DNA from: Pseudobutyrivibrio sp. MD2005
GTDB lineage: Bacteria; Bacillota; Clostridia; Lachnospirales; Lachnospiraceae
Direction of reading: 5' to 3'
DNA: 64,000 nucleotides
NCBI RefSeq assembly: GCF_000621865.1
Contig: NZ_JHXE01000013.1
Location: 120,227 to 184,226 of the forward strand
Shown: positions 10,102-18,894 of the stretch, in pieces
Numbering within the stretch: the stretch's first letter is position 1
Layout: each line of letters starts with the position of its first letter
Program-made: the position numbers and the translations under genes
The notes under the pieces: model-generated
What the model was told of the DNA's origin: nothing
The model's database searches: none
Seen by the model: only the letters and a program-made list of their open reading frames with translations

Positions 10102-10888
10102 TAATCAAATCAAAAATATAATTGCACTTAACAAAAAAGCCAGAGAGCGTAAAGCTCAAAGGCTTTTTGTGGTTGAGGGTATCAGAGCTGTGGCGGAAGT
10201 GCCAGGTGAATTGCTTACTGCAGTTTATTACGTGGAAGGGTTCGCTAATACAGATGAAGGAAAAGCCTTCCTTAAGGAGCTTTCATCAAGAGCGTCTCAA
10301 GCTTCAATAGAAGAAGTGGCTACATCGGTTTTTAAATCCATGTGTGATACGGTTACACCTCAGGGAGTTCTTGCTGTTGTTAAGATGCAGGATTTCTCAT
10401 TAGAGGATGTGCTAGGAACTTCTACAGGAAAGCCTGCACATATTGTCATTTTAGAGACACTGCAGGATCCAGGCAATATGGGGACAATCATCCGTACAGC
10501 AGAGGGCGCAGGTGCTACCGGTATTATCATTAATTCTACATCGGTAGATTTATACTCACCTAAGGTTGTCCGTTCAACCATGGGCAGCATTTTTAGGGTG
10601 CCACATATCATAGTGCAGGATTTAGCATCTACTATCAAAGCTATTGAGGATGAGCATGGCGTAGCAGTCTACGCTGCTCATTTAAAAGGCGATAGGTATT
10701 ATGATGAAATGGATTTTACAGGGCCTACTGCTTTTATGATTGGAAACGAAGGCAATGGTCTTAGTGATGATATATCTAAGATGGCTACAAGCTATCTTAA
10801 GATACCAATGGAAGGCAAGCTGGAATCCCTTAACGCATCAGTTGCGGCAAGCTTGCTTATGTATGAAACTCATCGACAGAGAAAATAA
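10082..10888 (+). CDS. TrmH/SpoU family RNA 2'-O-ribose methyltransferase
   Basis: A protein of 268 aa. The N-terminal substrate-binding domain (KKARERKAQRLFVVEG) is followed by the SPOUT knot motifs: motif 1 DPGNMGTIIRTAEG near residue 130, motif 2 IGNEGNGL near 220 and motif 3 IPMEGKLESLNAS near 240. It is an RlmB/TsnR-like rRNA methyltransferase; the modified nucleotide cannot be read from sequence. The ATG overlaps the end of pfkA by 20 nt, so it is translated from the same mRNA, and the transcript ends at the terminator starting at 10898. Confidence 0.9.
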   Translation: MITSTNNNQIKNIIALNKKARERKAQRLFVVEGIRAVAEVPGELLTAVYYVEGFANTDEGKAFLKELSSRASQASIEEVATSVFKSMCDTVTPQGVLAVVKMQDFSLEDVLGTSTGKPAHIVILETLQDPGNMGTIIRTAEGAGATGIIINSTSVDLYSPKVVRSTMGSIFRVPHIIVQDLASTIKAIEDEHGVAVYAAHLKGDRYYDEMDFTGPTAFMIGNEGNGLSDDISKMATSYLKIPMEGKLESLNASVAASLLMYETHRQRK

Positions 10889-10897
10889 TGACTAAGA

Positions 10898-10929
10898 TAA
10901 ATGTCAATGCAAATTGGCATTTATTTTTT
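10898..10929 (+). terminator. Intrinsic terminator after pfkA and the methyltransferase
   Basis: Stem TAAATGTCAAT (10898-10908) with ATTGGCATTTA (10913-10923), one G-U pair, a 4-nt loop, then a run of six T. Confidence 0.8.
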
Positions 10930-10957
10930 GTCAATTGTAGTTTAGAGGATTGAATAT

Positions 10958-11221
10958 ATGCGAATATGGTTTAAATCGTGGAAAGATAATCACATGCTTC
11001 ATGACTTTATGGTGGAGGATGATTCAGAAGAAACTCGCACACACAAGATTTTTAACGCAGTTGATAAGGCTTGTTATGAGTTTGATACAAGTAAGCCAGT
11101 GTGGTTTGATTCTACCATCCGAGAGTTCAAAAGACATGGTAAGGCTAGGTTTAATAGCGACAATTTTGTAGACGAAATACCTTTCGATTACCTGGAGATT
11201 CATGTTATTGAAGAGGATTAG
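10958..11221 (+). CDS. Hypothetical protein, 87 aa
   Basis: A small soluble acidic protein with no signal peptide or membrane segment and no recognised domain. Aromatic residues are frequent (MRIWFKSWKDN, KPVWFDS, FDYLEIHVI). The gene has a ribosome site (TTAGAGGATTGAATAT) before ATG 10958. It lies between a terminator and the alarmone synthetase gene. A second frame in the same place (10950-11171) has no good start and is a shadow. Confidence 0.6.
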   Translation: MRIWFKSWKDNHMLHDFMVEDDSEETRTHKIFNAVDKACYEFDTSKPVWFDSTIREFKRHGKARFNSDNFVDEIPFDYLEIHVIEED

Positions 11222-11292
11222 ATAATAAATAATAATTCTTCAGGATTTTGTGGTATTATATATAGTGAAATAATTTGGGGAGGTGATTCACT

Positions 11293-11985
11293 GTGGATTT
11301 AGGTATGTTTCCTGATGATGGTGTAAATTCATGGAACACTGTCATGTTATTGTATGAATCAGCTATTAAAAAATTCCGTACAAAGGTTGAGATTCTTAAT
11401 GATGAATTTCAGCAGGTACATCAATACAATCCAATTGAATACATTAAGACTAGAGTTAAAACTCCTGAGAGCATAGTCAAGAAACTTAAAAAGAATGGGT
11501 ACGAGATCTCTATACCTAACATGATTGAGCATTGTAATGATATAGCAGGTGTTAGAATAGTGTGCTCGTTCACATCAGATATTTACCAAATTGCTGAAAT
11601 GATTGGTAGACAGACTGATGTTACAGTAGTTTCAATAAAGGATTACATCAAAAATCCTAAGCCATCTGGATATAAGAGTTACCATATGTTGGTGACTATT
11701 CCTATATATCTTTCAGATAAGACGGTTGATACAAAAGTAGAGATTCAGATTCGTACGATCGGAATGGATTTCTGGGCAAGTCTTGAGCACAAGATTTATT
11801 ACAAATTTGAAGGTAATGCACCAGAATATATCAGCCGCGACTTGCGAGAGTGTTCTGAAATTGTATCTATGATGGATACTAAGATGCTTCAGCTTAATAA
11901 TGCTATCATGCAGACAAAGCTTGAAGAGCAGGAAAAGATGCTAGAAGAAAAACGACATAAGAACAACTGGAAGGAAAATATTTAA
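11293..11985 (+). CDS. Small alarmone synthetase (RelQ/YjbM-like GTP pyrophosphokinase)
   Basis: A protein of 230 aa carrying only the RelA/SpoT synthetase domain, with no hydrolase, TGS or ACT domain. Motifs include VKTPESIVKKLKKNGY, NDIAGVRIVC (metal site), KPSGYKSYHM and VEIQIRTIGMDFWA with the conserved tyrosine and glutamate. It makes (p)ppGpp from ATP and GDP/GTP. The C-terminus is a charged helix as in tetrameric RelQ. The start is GTG 11293 after GGGGAGGTGATTCACT. uppP starts 2 nt after its stop, so the two are translationally linked. Confidence 0.92.
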   Translation: MDLGMFPDDGVNSWNTVMLLYESAIKKFRTKVEILNDEFQQVHQYNPIEYIKTRVKTPESIVKKLKKNGYEISIPNMIEHCNDIAGVRIVCSFTSDIYQIAEMIGRQTDVTVVSIKDYIKNPKPSGYKSYHMLVTIPIYLSDKTVDTKVEIQIRTIGMDFWASLEHKIYYKFEGNAPEYISRDLRECSEIVSMMDTKMLQLNNAIMQTKLEEQEKMLEEKRHKNNWKENI

Positions 11986-11987
11986 GC

Positions 11988-12842
11988 ATGCTAGAAATAT
12001 TAAAGGCAATACTATTTGGTGTAGTGGAAGGAATCACAGAATGGCTTCCTATTAGTAGCACAGGCCATATGATTCTTTTGGATGAAATCGTAAAGCTCAA
12101 TGTATCAGAAGAGTTTTACAGCATGTTTCAGGTAGTTATACAGCTTGGAGCAATACTTGCTGTAGTGCTTATCTTTTGGAATAAGATATGGCCATTCGGC
12201 AAAAAGGATAATAAAGCGCCTTTAGCAAAATCCGGATTAGGCGCATGGATTAAGACAGATATTTTTGTATTATGGTTTCACATATTAGTTTCCTGTGTGC
12301 CAGCGGCTGTTGTAGGTTTATTATGGGATGATCTCTTCGAAGAGCTATTCTACAACTACACAACAGTTGCTATTATGCTTATCATTTTTGGTGTGGCATT
12401 TATTATCGTTGAGAACATGAAAGCTGGCCATAAAGCAAAGATAAATGCGGTGGCAGATATCACTTACACTACAGCATTACTGATTGGTATATTCCAGTTA
12501 ATTGCAGCTATATTCCCTGGAACATCTCGTTCAGGCGCTACTATAGTAGGTGCACTTTTGATTGGTGTTTCTCGTACAGTTGCTGCAGAGTACACATTTT
12601 ATCTTGCGATTCCAGTTATGTTTGGCGCAAGTTTGTTAAAGATATTAAAGTTTGGATTTAGTTTCAGTGGCATGGAAGCTGCTATCTTACTAGTTGGTAT
12701 GGTGGTAGCGTTCATCGTTTCCATGTTTGTTATTAAATTCTTGATGGGATATATTAAAAAGCACGATTTCAAAGTGTTTGGTTGGTATAGAATAGTTCTA
12801 GGAATTATTGTATTAGCTTGTGGTATAGCAGGATTAATTTAA
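11988..12842 (+). CDS. uppP: Undecaprenyl-diphosphatase UppP/BacA
   Basis: An integral membrane protein of 284 aa with seven to eight hydrophobic segments. It carries the family motifs EGITEWLPISSTGH near residue 15 and FPGTSRSG near residue 178. It dephosphorylates undecaprenyl diphosphate to recycle the lipid carrier for wall synthesis and confers bacitracin tolerance when abundant. It sits directly behind the alarmone synthetase gene and 3 nt before hypF. Confidence 0.96.
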   Translation: MLEILKAILFGVVEGITEWLPISSTGHMILLDEIVKLNVSEEFYSMFQVVIQLGAILAVVLIFWNKIWPFGKKDNKAPLAKSGLGAWIKTDIFVLWFHILVSCVPAAVVGLLWDDLFEELFYNYTTVAIMLIIFGVAFIIVENMKAGHKAKINAVADITYTTALLIGIFQLIAAIFPGTSRSGATIVGALLIGVSRTVAAEYTFYLAIPVMFGASLLKILKFGFSFSGMEAAILLVGMVVAFIVSMFVIKFLMGYIKKHDFKVFGWYRIVLGIIVLACGIAGLI

Positions 12843-12845
12843 AAC

Positions 12846-15185
12846 ATGATAAAGAAGTTTGTTGTTAAGGGGCTGGTCCAAGGAATTGGATTCCGCCCCT
12901 TTGTTGCAAGATTGGCAGATGAACTGAATATAGATGGCTGGGTTAGAAACACAGGTGGAATAGTTACTATACTCGCAGCTGGAAATGAATCCTCGATTAA
13001 TATGTTACGAATTCGAATCCAGGATGAAGTACCTACTGGAGGTTTCATTACCTGTATAGAAGAGGTGAAGGTTGATTCCTATATAGGAGAGGAGTGTACA
13101 GGCTTTGAGATACTTGAGTCGGATAGGGACGAGCAGGCAAATCTACCGTTAATTCCTGCAGATATAGCAACTTGTGATAAATGTAAAGCAGAATTGTTTG
13201 ATCCTGCGAATAGGCGCTATCTGCATCCTTTTATAAGCTGCACATTATGCGGTCCAAGGTATTCTATCATTGAAAAGCTTCCATATGACCGAGATACAAT
13301 CACAATGGATGATTTTGATATGTGTGATAATTGTAGAAATGAGTATCTGGGAAGACTGGATAGACGTCGCCATGCCCAAACAATTGCCTGCAAAAAGTGT
13401 GGTCCGAGGCTTAAATTTACCCATATTGGTGGTGATGCAGGAAATCCTGCAAAAAATGTCGTTCACAGAAAGTTCACAGGTAAATATTTAGAAAATTATA
13501 ATAGCGATAATTATGCCATAAGCCAGGCTATAGAGCTTATAAAAAGTGGTGGTATTTTGGCAGTAAAGGATATAGGTGGTTATCACCTGGCCTGCAATCC
13601 ATATGATGAGGGGGCAGTTGCGGCTCTTAGAAAACTAAAGCATCGCGAGGCAAAGGCTTTTGCTGTTATGTTTGAAAATACAGAGCAGATTAGAGCAAAC
13701 TGTTTTGTGAATGAACAGGAGCAAATGTTTTTAGAAAGCAGTGCCAGGCCTATTGTTTTATTAAAAGCTAAATCTGATGCAGAAAAAACGCTGGCCTTTA
13801 ATGTCTGCAATGATAGTCCTAATATAGGGGCTATGTTGCCATGTAATCCGCTCCAGATGATTTTATCCCACGAACTTGGACCTCTTGTAATGACAAGTGG
13901 AAATGCAAGTGGAGATGTGCTTGAGACAGATGATGAGAAAATGATACAGTGGCTGGAGGAAAGGCATGCATCAGGAGATATGGACGATATTTCTTTAGGT
14001 ATTCTTAGCCATAATAGAAGGATTCTTCGTCCTATGGACGATTCTGTTATGAAAGTAGTATGTGGCCTGCAGCAGTTCATCAGAAGGGCTAGAGGTTTTG
14101 TGCCAAATCCTATTTCAGTGGATATTAAAGGAGAGGTGTTTGCTGCAGGTGGAGATCTAAAATCGAGCTTCTGCTATGTAAAAAATGGTTTGGCTTATGT
14201 ATCCCAATATCTTGGAGATTTAAATACTGTCAGTTGCCAAAACTTTTATAAGAATGAAAAGAAGGCGATGGAAACAATATTTGGATTTGCTCCAAAGCGT
14301 TTGGTTGTTGATAAACACCCAGGCTATTTTAGCAGAACTACAAATAACGTATATGCGATAGATGATAAGTTGCCAATATGCGAAGTGCAGCATCACAAAG
14401 CCCATGTTGCATCGGTGATTGCCGAGCATAAACTCAAAGGACCTGTACTTGGATTTGCATTTGATGGTACAGGCTATGGTGATGACGGAACAATATGGGG
14501 AAGCGAAACGTTTTTATGGAATGGTTCAGATGAAATGGAAAGAGTGGCGCATCTTGCCCCTGTAAAATTAATCGGTGGTGATGAAGGGGCCAGAAACTGT
14601 GACACGATACTGTCGGGATTTTTGCAACACTATGGACTTAATGAACATGACCCAAATCCAAATAAATCCATAATAGGTGCTGCTATTAACAACAATATAA
14701 ATGTAGTGACATCTACATCAATGGGAAGACTATTTGATGCAGTATCTGCAATGCTTGATATATGCCATTACAATTCCTATGAGGGGCAGGCACCGGTAGA
14801 ACTGGAAAATCTTGCAGCTAAAACTGATGGTGCTCTTGAGCTTCAGATAGGTGTAGATGGAGATTGTAAAGAGCTGTTTATTAGTATCGTAAATGCGATA
14901 AATAATGGTGCAGATAAAGCTTCAATTGCCAGAGGATTTATTTATGCTGTTTCTGATTATATTGTGGCAGTGGCCAAAAATAATGGAATAAGGCAGATTG
15001 TCTTGTCTGGTGGAACATTTCTTAACAGTATTTTGTTAGAGAGAACGATTAGTAATCTGAAGCAATTAAGGTTTGAAACATACATTTCAGAACAGCTGCC
15101 ACCAGGTGATGGCGGAATATGTGTGGGACAGGCTTATTTGTCCCAGTATGATTCAAGTATTTCAGATCAAAACAGGAATCTATGA
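12846..15185 (+). CDS. hypF: Carbamoyltransferase HypF ([NiFe]-hydrogenase maturation)
   Basis: A protein of 779 aa, normal for HypF. Domains in order: acylphosphatase (VQGIGFRPFVARLA), two zinc fingers made of four CxxC pairs (CDKC, CTLC, CDNC, CKKC), a YrdC-like nucleotide-binding domain (KDIGGYHLACN), and a Kae1-like carbamoyltransferase domain with HHKAH near residue 515 and FDGTGYG. It transfers carbamoyl phosphate to HypE for the cyanide ligands of the active site. It heads a hypF-hypC-hypD-hypE operon. Confidence 0.96.
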   Translation: MIKKFVVKGLVQGIGFRPFVARLADELNIDGWVRNTGGIVTILAAGNESSINMLRIRIQDEVPTGGFITCIEEVKVDSYIGEECTGFEILESDRDEQANLPLIPADIATCDKCKAELFDPANRRYLHPFISCTLCGPRYSIIEKLPYDRDTITMDDFDMCDNCRNEYLGRLDRRRHAQTIACKKCGPRLKFTHIGGDAGNPAKNVVHRKFTGKYLENYNSDNYAISQAIELIKSGGILAVKDIGGYHLACNPYDEGAVAALRKLKHREAKAFAVMFENTEQIRANCFVNEQEQMFLESSARPIVLLKAKSDAEKTLAFNVCNDSPNIGAMLPCNPLQMILSHELGPLVMTSGNASGDVLETDDEKMIQWLEERHASGDMDDISLGILSHNRRILRPMDDSVMKVVCGLQQFIRRARGFVPNPISVDIKGEVFAAGGDLKSSFCYVKNGLAYVSQYLGDLNTVSCQNFYKNEKKAMETIFGFAPKRLVVDKHPGYFSRTTNNVYAIDDKLPICEVQHHKAHVASVIAEHKLKGPVLGFAFDGTGYGDDGTIWGSETFLWNGSDEMERVAHLAPVKLIGGDEGARNCDTILSGFLQHYGLNEHDPNPNKSIIGAAINNNINVVTSTSMGRLFDAVSAMLDICHYNSYEGQAPVELENLAAKTDGALELQIGVDGDCKELFISIVNAINNGADKASIARGFIYAVSDYIVAVAKNNGIRQIVLSGGTFLNSILLERTISNLKQLRFETYISEQLPPGDGGICVGQAYLSQYDSSISDQNRNL

Positions 15186-15226
15186 TAAACTGTAAAAGAC
15201 GATAATAATAAAAAGGTGGGGGAATT

Positions 15227-15436
15227 ATGTGTGTAGCAATACCAGGATTGGTTAAGAAATTAAAGGATGGTAAAGTTACTGTAGATTTTAATGGTAATGA
15301 AGTAGAAGCCTATGCAGGGCTTGTTAACGTAAAAGAAGGGGACTATGCTTTGGTCCATGCGGGCTGCGTTATTCAGACTTTGAAAAAGAGCGAGGCAGAG
15401 GAGATAATCGAGCTTATGGGAGGTCTGGAAGGCTAA
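15227..15436 (+). CDS. hypC: Hydrogenase assembly chaperone HypC
   Basis: A protein of 69 aa starting MCVAIPG; the cysteine at position 2 is the iron-binding residue of HypC/HupF. The OB-like barrel motifs VDFNGNEVEAY and DYALVHAGCVIQ are present. It carries the Fe(CN)2CO unit together with HypD. A strong ribosome site, GGTGGGGGAATT, precedes the ATG. The stop codon overlaps the hypD start by one base. Confidence 0.95.
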   Translation: MCVAIPGLVKKLKDGKVTVDFNGNEVEAYAGLVNVKEGDYALVHAGCVIQTLKKSEAEEIIELMGGLEG

Positions 15437-16479
15437 TGGAGATTTCTGATGTAGTAGACTTTTTAAGAAACTATGATGGTAGGAGCCTCAGACTAATGGA
15501 GGTATGCGGCAGTCATACCCATGCTATTGCAACTCATGGTATCAGGGATATTTTATCACCTAAAATTGAGCTTATTTCAGGGCCAGGATGCCCGGTGTGT
15601 GTGACGCCTACAGCCTATGTCGACAGGCTGATAGAGCTGAGCTTAATGCCGGATACCACAGTAGTTACCTTTGGTGATTTGTTAAGAGTTCCAGGCTCTA
15701 AGGAGAGCCTAAATGAGGCAAAGGGCCACGGCGGTTCAGTGGAGATGGTTTATTCTCCTATGGACGTCTTAGCGCTTGCTTCAGCTCATCCTGAGAAAAA
15801 TTATGTGTTTGCAGCAGTCGGTTTTGAAACTACAGCTCCAGTGTACACATTGCTCTTGGACAACGCGGTGGCAAAGAACCTTAAGAACATCAAAATTTTG
15901 ACAGCCCTAAAGACTATGCCAGGAGCTATTTCATATCTATGTGACAATGGTGCGATGATAGACGGATTTATAGCACCAGGACACGTTAGTGCAATAACTG
16001 GAGCAGATTATTTTAATGGATTGGCAGAAAAATATCAGATTCCATTTGTAGTATCGGGCTTTGGGGATAAAGAGCTGGTGATTGCTATATATGGACTGGT
16101 TCAGATGGTTATCAATAATCAACCTCAGGTCAAGAATTTCTATACATCTGTGGTAGATGCCACCGAAAATAAAATCATTACATCTCAGCTTAATAAGTAT
16201 TTTGAACCAGCAGACGTTGTATGGCGAGGAATGGGAGTAATACCACATTCTGGATTGGTTTTAAAAAAGGAATTTGCAAGGTTTGATGCTGGCAGCGTTG
16301 GTTTAGATGAGGATAACAAGAAAAATAAAGCATGCCGTTGTGGAGAAATACTGATGGGCAAGGCCTCGCCTGTGGATTGTCCGCTATTTGGAAAAGTATG
16401 TACTCCAATGACACCTGAGGGAGCCTGCATGGTTTCAGAAGAAGGCAGCTGCTTCAATGCTTATCTTGTAAGACGATAG
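15436..16479 (+). CDS. hypD: Hydrogenase formation protein HypD
   Basis: A protein of 347 aa with the HypD signatures MEVCGSHTHAIA, SGPGCPVC, GFETTAP and, at the C-terminus, the [4Fe-4S] cysteines CRCGEI, CPLFGKVC and GACMVSEEG. It is the scaffold on which the iron receives cyanide and CO. Its start codon overlaps the hypC stop, and hypE follows 9 nt downstream. Confidence 0.96.
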   Translation: MEISDVVDFLRNYDGRSLRLMEVCGSHTHAIATHGIRDILSPKIELISGPGCPVCVTPTAYVDRLIELSLMPDTTVVTFGDLLRVPGSKESLNEAKGHGGSVEMVYSPMDVLALASAHPEKNYVFAAVGFETTAPVYTLLLDNAVAKNLKNIKILTALKTMPGAISYLCDNGAMIDGFIAPGHVSAITGADYFNGLAEKYQIPFVVSGFGDKELVIAIYGLVQMVINNQPQVKNFYTSVVDATENKIITSQLNKYFEPADVVWRGMGVIPHSGLVLKKEFARFDAGSVGLDEDNKKNKACRCGEILMGKASPVDCPLFGKVCTPMTPEGACMVSEEGSCFNAYLVRR

Positions 16480-16488
16480 GAGAATGAC

Positions 16489-17490
16489 ATGGACAAGATT
16501 ATTATGGAGCATGGCTCTGGTGGTCGTGCTACAGGGAATTTGATAAGAGAGATTTTTGAGTCTCAGTTTGATAGTGATGTTTTATCAGAAATGGAAGATG
16601 CAGCTGTAGTACCTGGGGATGCAACTATAGCAATGACTACTGATAGCTTTGTAGTCACTCCACTGGAGTTTCCGGGAGGAGATATCGGGCGCTTATGCAT
16701 ATGTGGTACAGTAAATGATCTTTGCATGCGAGGTGCCACTCCAAAGTACATTACCTGCGGATTCATTCTAGAGGAAGGAGCTGATATAGCCACTCTAAGA
16801 AGAATCGTAAAATCTATGGCAGACACCGCTAAAGAGGCAGGAGTAAAAATTGTTGCAGGAGACACCAAAGTAATTGAGGGAAATGGTGGAATCTATATTA
16901 ATACTGCTGGTGTAGGATTTGTTCCAAAAGGAATAGATATAAAGGCTAAAAATGCTGCTGTTGATGATGTTATTATTGTTTCAGGGAATGTAGGTGACCA
17001 TCATGCTACAGTGCTTAGCCAGAGAATGGGAATCAAAAACTCTATAGTAAGCGATAATGCCCCTTTGCAGGAAATGGTAGGCAAGCTTATCGAACAGAAT
17101 ATCCCTGTGCATGTGCTTAGAGATGTTACAAGAGGTGGACTTGCCACAGTATTAAAGGAGTTGGCTTTAGCATCAGGGCTATGCTTCAATCTTAGCCAAG
17201 ACAAGATTCCTGTTGACCCACAGGTCAAATCATTCTGCGGCTTGTTGGGACTAGATCCTCTTTATATGGGGAATGAAGGCAAGCTGGTTGCTATTGTACC
17301 AAGGGATTTTGGCCAGGCTGCGGTAGATGTGATTCGCAGCTGTAAATATGGTGAAAATGCCTGCATTATAGGAAATATTGATAACCCAAGTGATGACACT
17401 GAACGCGGTGCACTTATTATAAAGACCAACATTGGTGGCCGAAGATTTTTAGATATTCTTCAAGGCGAAGGATTGCCTAGAATTTGCTAG
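16489..17490 (+). CDS. hypE: Carbamoyl-dehydratase HypE
   Basis: A protein of 333 aa of the PurM/ThiL fold. It starts MDKIIMEHGSGGRA and ends in PRIC; the terminal cysteine is the residue that is carbamoylated by HypF and dehydrated to thiocyanate. Motifs DDAAVVPGDA-like (EDAAVVPGD), TDSFVVTPLEFPGG and RDVTRGGLAT are present. It completes the hypFCDE operon. No hydrogenase subunit, hypA or nickel transporter gene lies in this window; hypB lies about 38 kb away. Confidence 0.96.
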   Translation: MDKIIMEHGSGGRATGNLIREIFESQFDSDVLSEMEDAAVVPGDATIAMTTDSFVVTPLEFPGGDIGRLCICGTVNDLCMRGATPKYITCGFILEEGADIATLRRIVKSMADTAKEAGVKIVAGDTKVIEGNGGIYINTAGVGFVPKGIDIKAKNAAVDDVIIVSGNVGDHHATVLSQRMGIKNSIVSDNAPLQEMVGKLIEQNIPVHVLRDVTRGGLATVLKELALASGLCFNLSQDKIPVDPQVKSFCGLLGLDPLYMGNEGKLVAIVPRDFGQAAVDVIRSCKYGENACIIGNIDNPSDDTERGALIIKTNIGGRRFLDILQGEGLPRIC

Positions 17491-17604
17491 TTTTCAATCA
17501 TAAGAGCAAAATTTTTTAACATAAAATTCATACTTAGATTCATAGTACCATGATATAATAAACCTAATCCATCCATTAACAATAAAAGGTGAGGAGGATT
17601 TCTT

Positions 17605-17988
17605 TTGGGAAAAACAGTACTTATTGTTGACGACTCAAAATTTATGCGAGCTGTTGTCAGAGGTGAAGTTGAAAGAAATGGCTGCACAGTTGTAGCAGAG
17701 GCTGACTGTAGCGATGCAGCAGTTGAGAGATACAAAGAGTTTAAGCCTGATATAGTTACAATGGACATTACAATGACTGTAGATGGACACACTATAGGTA
17801 GGAGCTCAAACGGTATTGATGCAATCAAACAGATTGTTGATTACGATCCAGAAGCCAAAATACTTGTAGTTAGTGCGATGGGGCAGAAGTGTTATGTTAT
17901 TGAAGCAATCGAGGCTGGAGCTAAGGATTTTGTTATTAAACCTTTTGATGAGGTTCGTTTCGCTGAGGCGTTAGCACATTTCAAATGA
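17605..17988 (+). CDS. CheY-like single-domain response regulator
   Basis: A receiver of 127 aa with the acidic pocket VDDS, phospho-acceptor Asp in VTMDITM, switch Ser/Thr in VVSAMGQ and Lys in FVIKPFD. Between the acceptor and helix 3 there is an insertion, TVDGHTIGRSSNG, where standard CheY has PxMDG. No output domain. The start is TTG 17605 behind GAGGAGGATT, and a TATAAT lies about 50 nt upstream. It acts alone here; no chemotaxis genes are adjacent. Confidence 0.88.
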   Translation: MGKTVLIVDDSKFMRAVVRGEVERNGCTVVAEADCSDAAVERYKEFKPDIVTMDITMTVDGHTIGRSSNGIDAIKQIVDYDPEAKILVVSAMGQKCYVIEAIEAGAKDFVIKPFDEVRFAEALAHFK

Positions 17989-18003
17989 AAACTGAATATT
18001 ACG

Positions 18004-18035
18004 CACCCTGTTACTTTCGTAGCAGGGTGTTTTTC
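18004..18035 (+). terminator. Intrinsic terminator of the CheY-like gene
   Basis: CACCCTG (18004-18010) pairs with CAGGGTG (18023-18029), followed by five T. It separates the receiver gene from the structured region downstream. Confidence 0.85.
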
Positions 18036-18040
18036 TGTTT

Positions 18041-18783
18041 ATAGATAATTCATTGTTACCATTCACAGTTTGTTTTGTGGTGACGCCCTCAACTCTGGCG
18101 GCGGCCTCTACTATACACATGGCGCATTGCAAGAATATTGCGTTTTTCTAATGGGCCATTTATGCATCTTTATTTACATGTGTCTTTTGCAGGCCTGTAC
18201 AATTTTGAAAAAAGTTTTTAGTTGGCGGACACAAAGCATAGAATAATTTGTACTTCTAAGACTGAAGGGGACTTGGTTGATTTTGGAGCGAGCTTAGTAA
18301 CATAAAAGCAGGTTTTGCAATATATAAGCATGCGCTGCCATGGACGGCAGCGCAAGTGGTCACTTAAAACACGATGTTGAATGTGCCACGGTGATTATAT
18401 ATGCAAAACCTGCTTTGTCATGTTACTTAGCAAGCGTAATATGAAACCAAGTCCCCTCAGCCTGAGAAGTACATTAAAACTTAAGTGTCCGCCACCTAAA
18501 AAACATTTTTCAAAATGGTTCATTCCGCAACAAGACACATGTGCGATGCATAAATTTGGCCCATAAGAATAACAGCAATATTCGCAAAATCACGCCATGT
18601 GTATAGTGGAGGCCGCCACCAGGGTTGAGGGCGTCCAATGTTATTGGCAACTGTGAATGATAACACTGTAATTAGCCCAATAAATGGAAAATGGGTTGTG
18701 TGCAATGGAAACTCGATGCACGCAACCCGAAAACAGCATACTGCCCTATGAAGTAAAAAAGACCGAGAATTCGGTCTTTTTGA
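18041..18783 (+). ncRNA. Large structured non-coding RNA candidate (long imperfect hairpin)
   Basis: No convincing reading frame. The sequence 18043-18319 is an imperfect reverse complement of 18402-18673. For example GACGCCCTCAA near 18082 pairs with TTGAGGGCGTC near 18624, CTATACACATGGCG near 18111 with its complement near 18593, GGCGGACAC near 18224 with GTGTCCGCC near 18486, and AAGCAGGTTTTGCA (18306-18319) exactly with 18402-18415. Several differences between the arms are G-U pairs. The tip holds two more hairpins: TGCGCTGCC/GGCAGCGCA (18331-18354), and a GTGG..CCAC stem (18356-18389). A further 12-bp hairpin (18693-18728) and an intrinsic terminator follow. This fits a transcript of about 740 nt on the plus strand. 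Size is in the range of OLE, GOLLD or ROOL RNAs, but I cannot match it to any of them. A palindromic mobile element is the alternative. Confidence 0.6.
18755..18781 (+). terminator. Intrinsic terminator of the large ncRNA candidate
   Basis: GACCGA (18761-18766), a 4-nt loop and TCGGTC (18771-18776), flanked by six A and five T, so it could work in both directions. Confidence 0.8.
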
Positions 18784-18894
18784 GGGGAGTATAAATAATT
18801 AATAAGGGTATAACTAGGAAACTCCTAGCTACGAGAAGAATTATAATATATAAATATATGCATTGCAATAAAAATATTCAAAATATTTTTGCAA

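Noticed and set aside
18381..18705. Short open frames in the long inverted repeat (60-61 codons on either strand)
   Set aside because: They follow the stem of the structured region, lack ribosome sites and are not protein-like.
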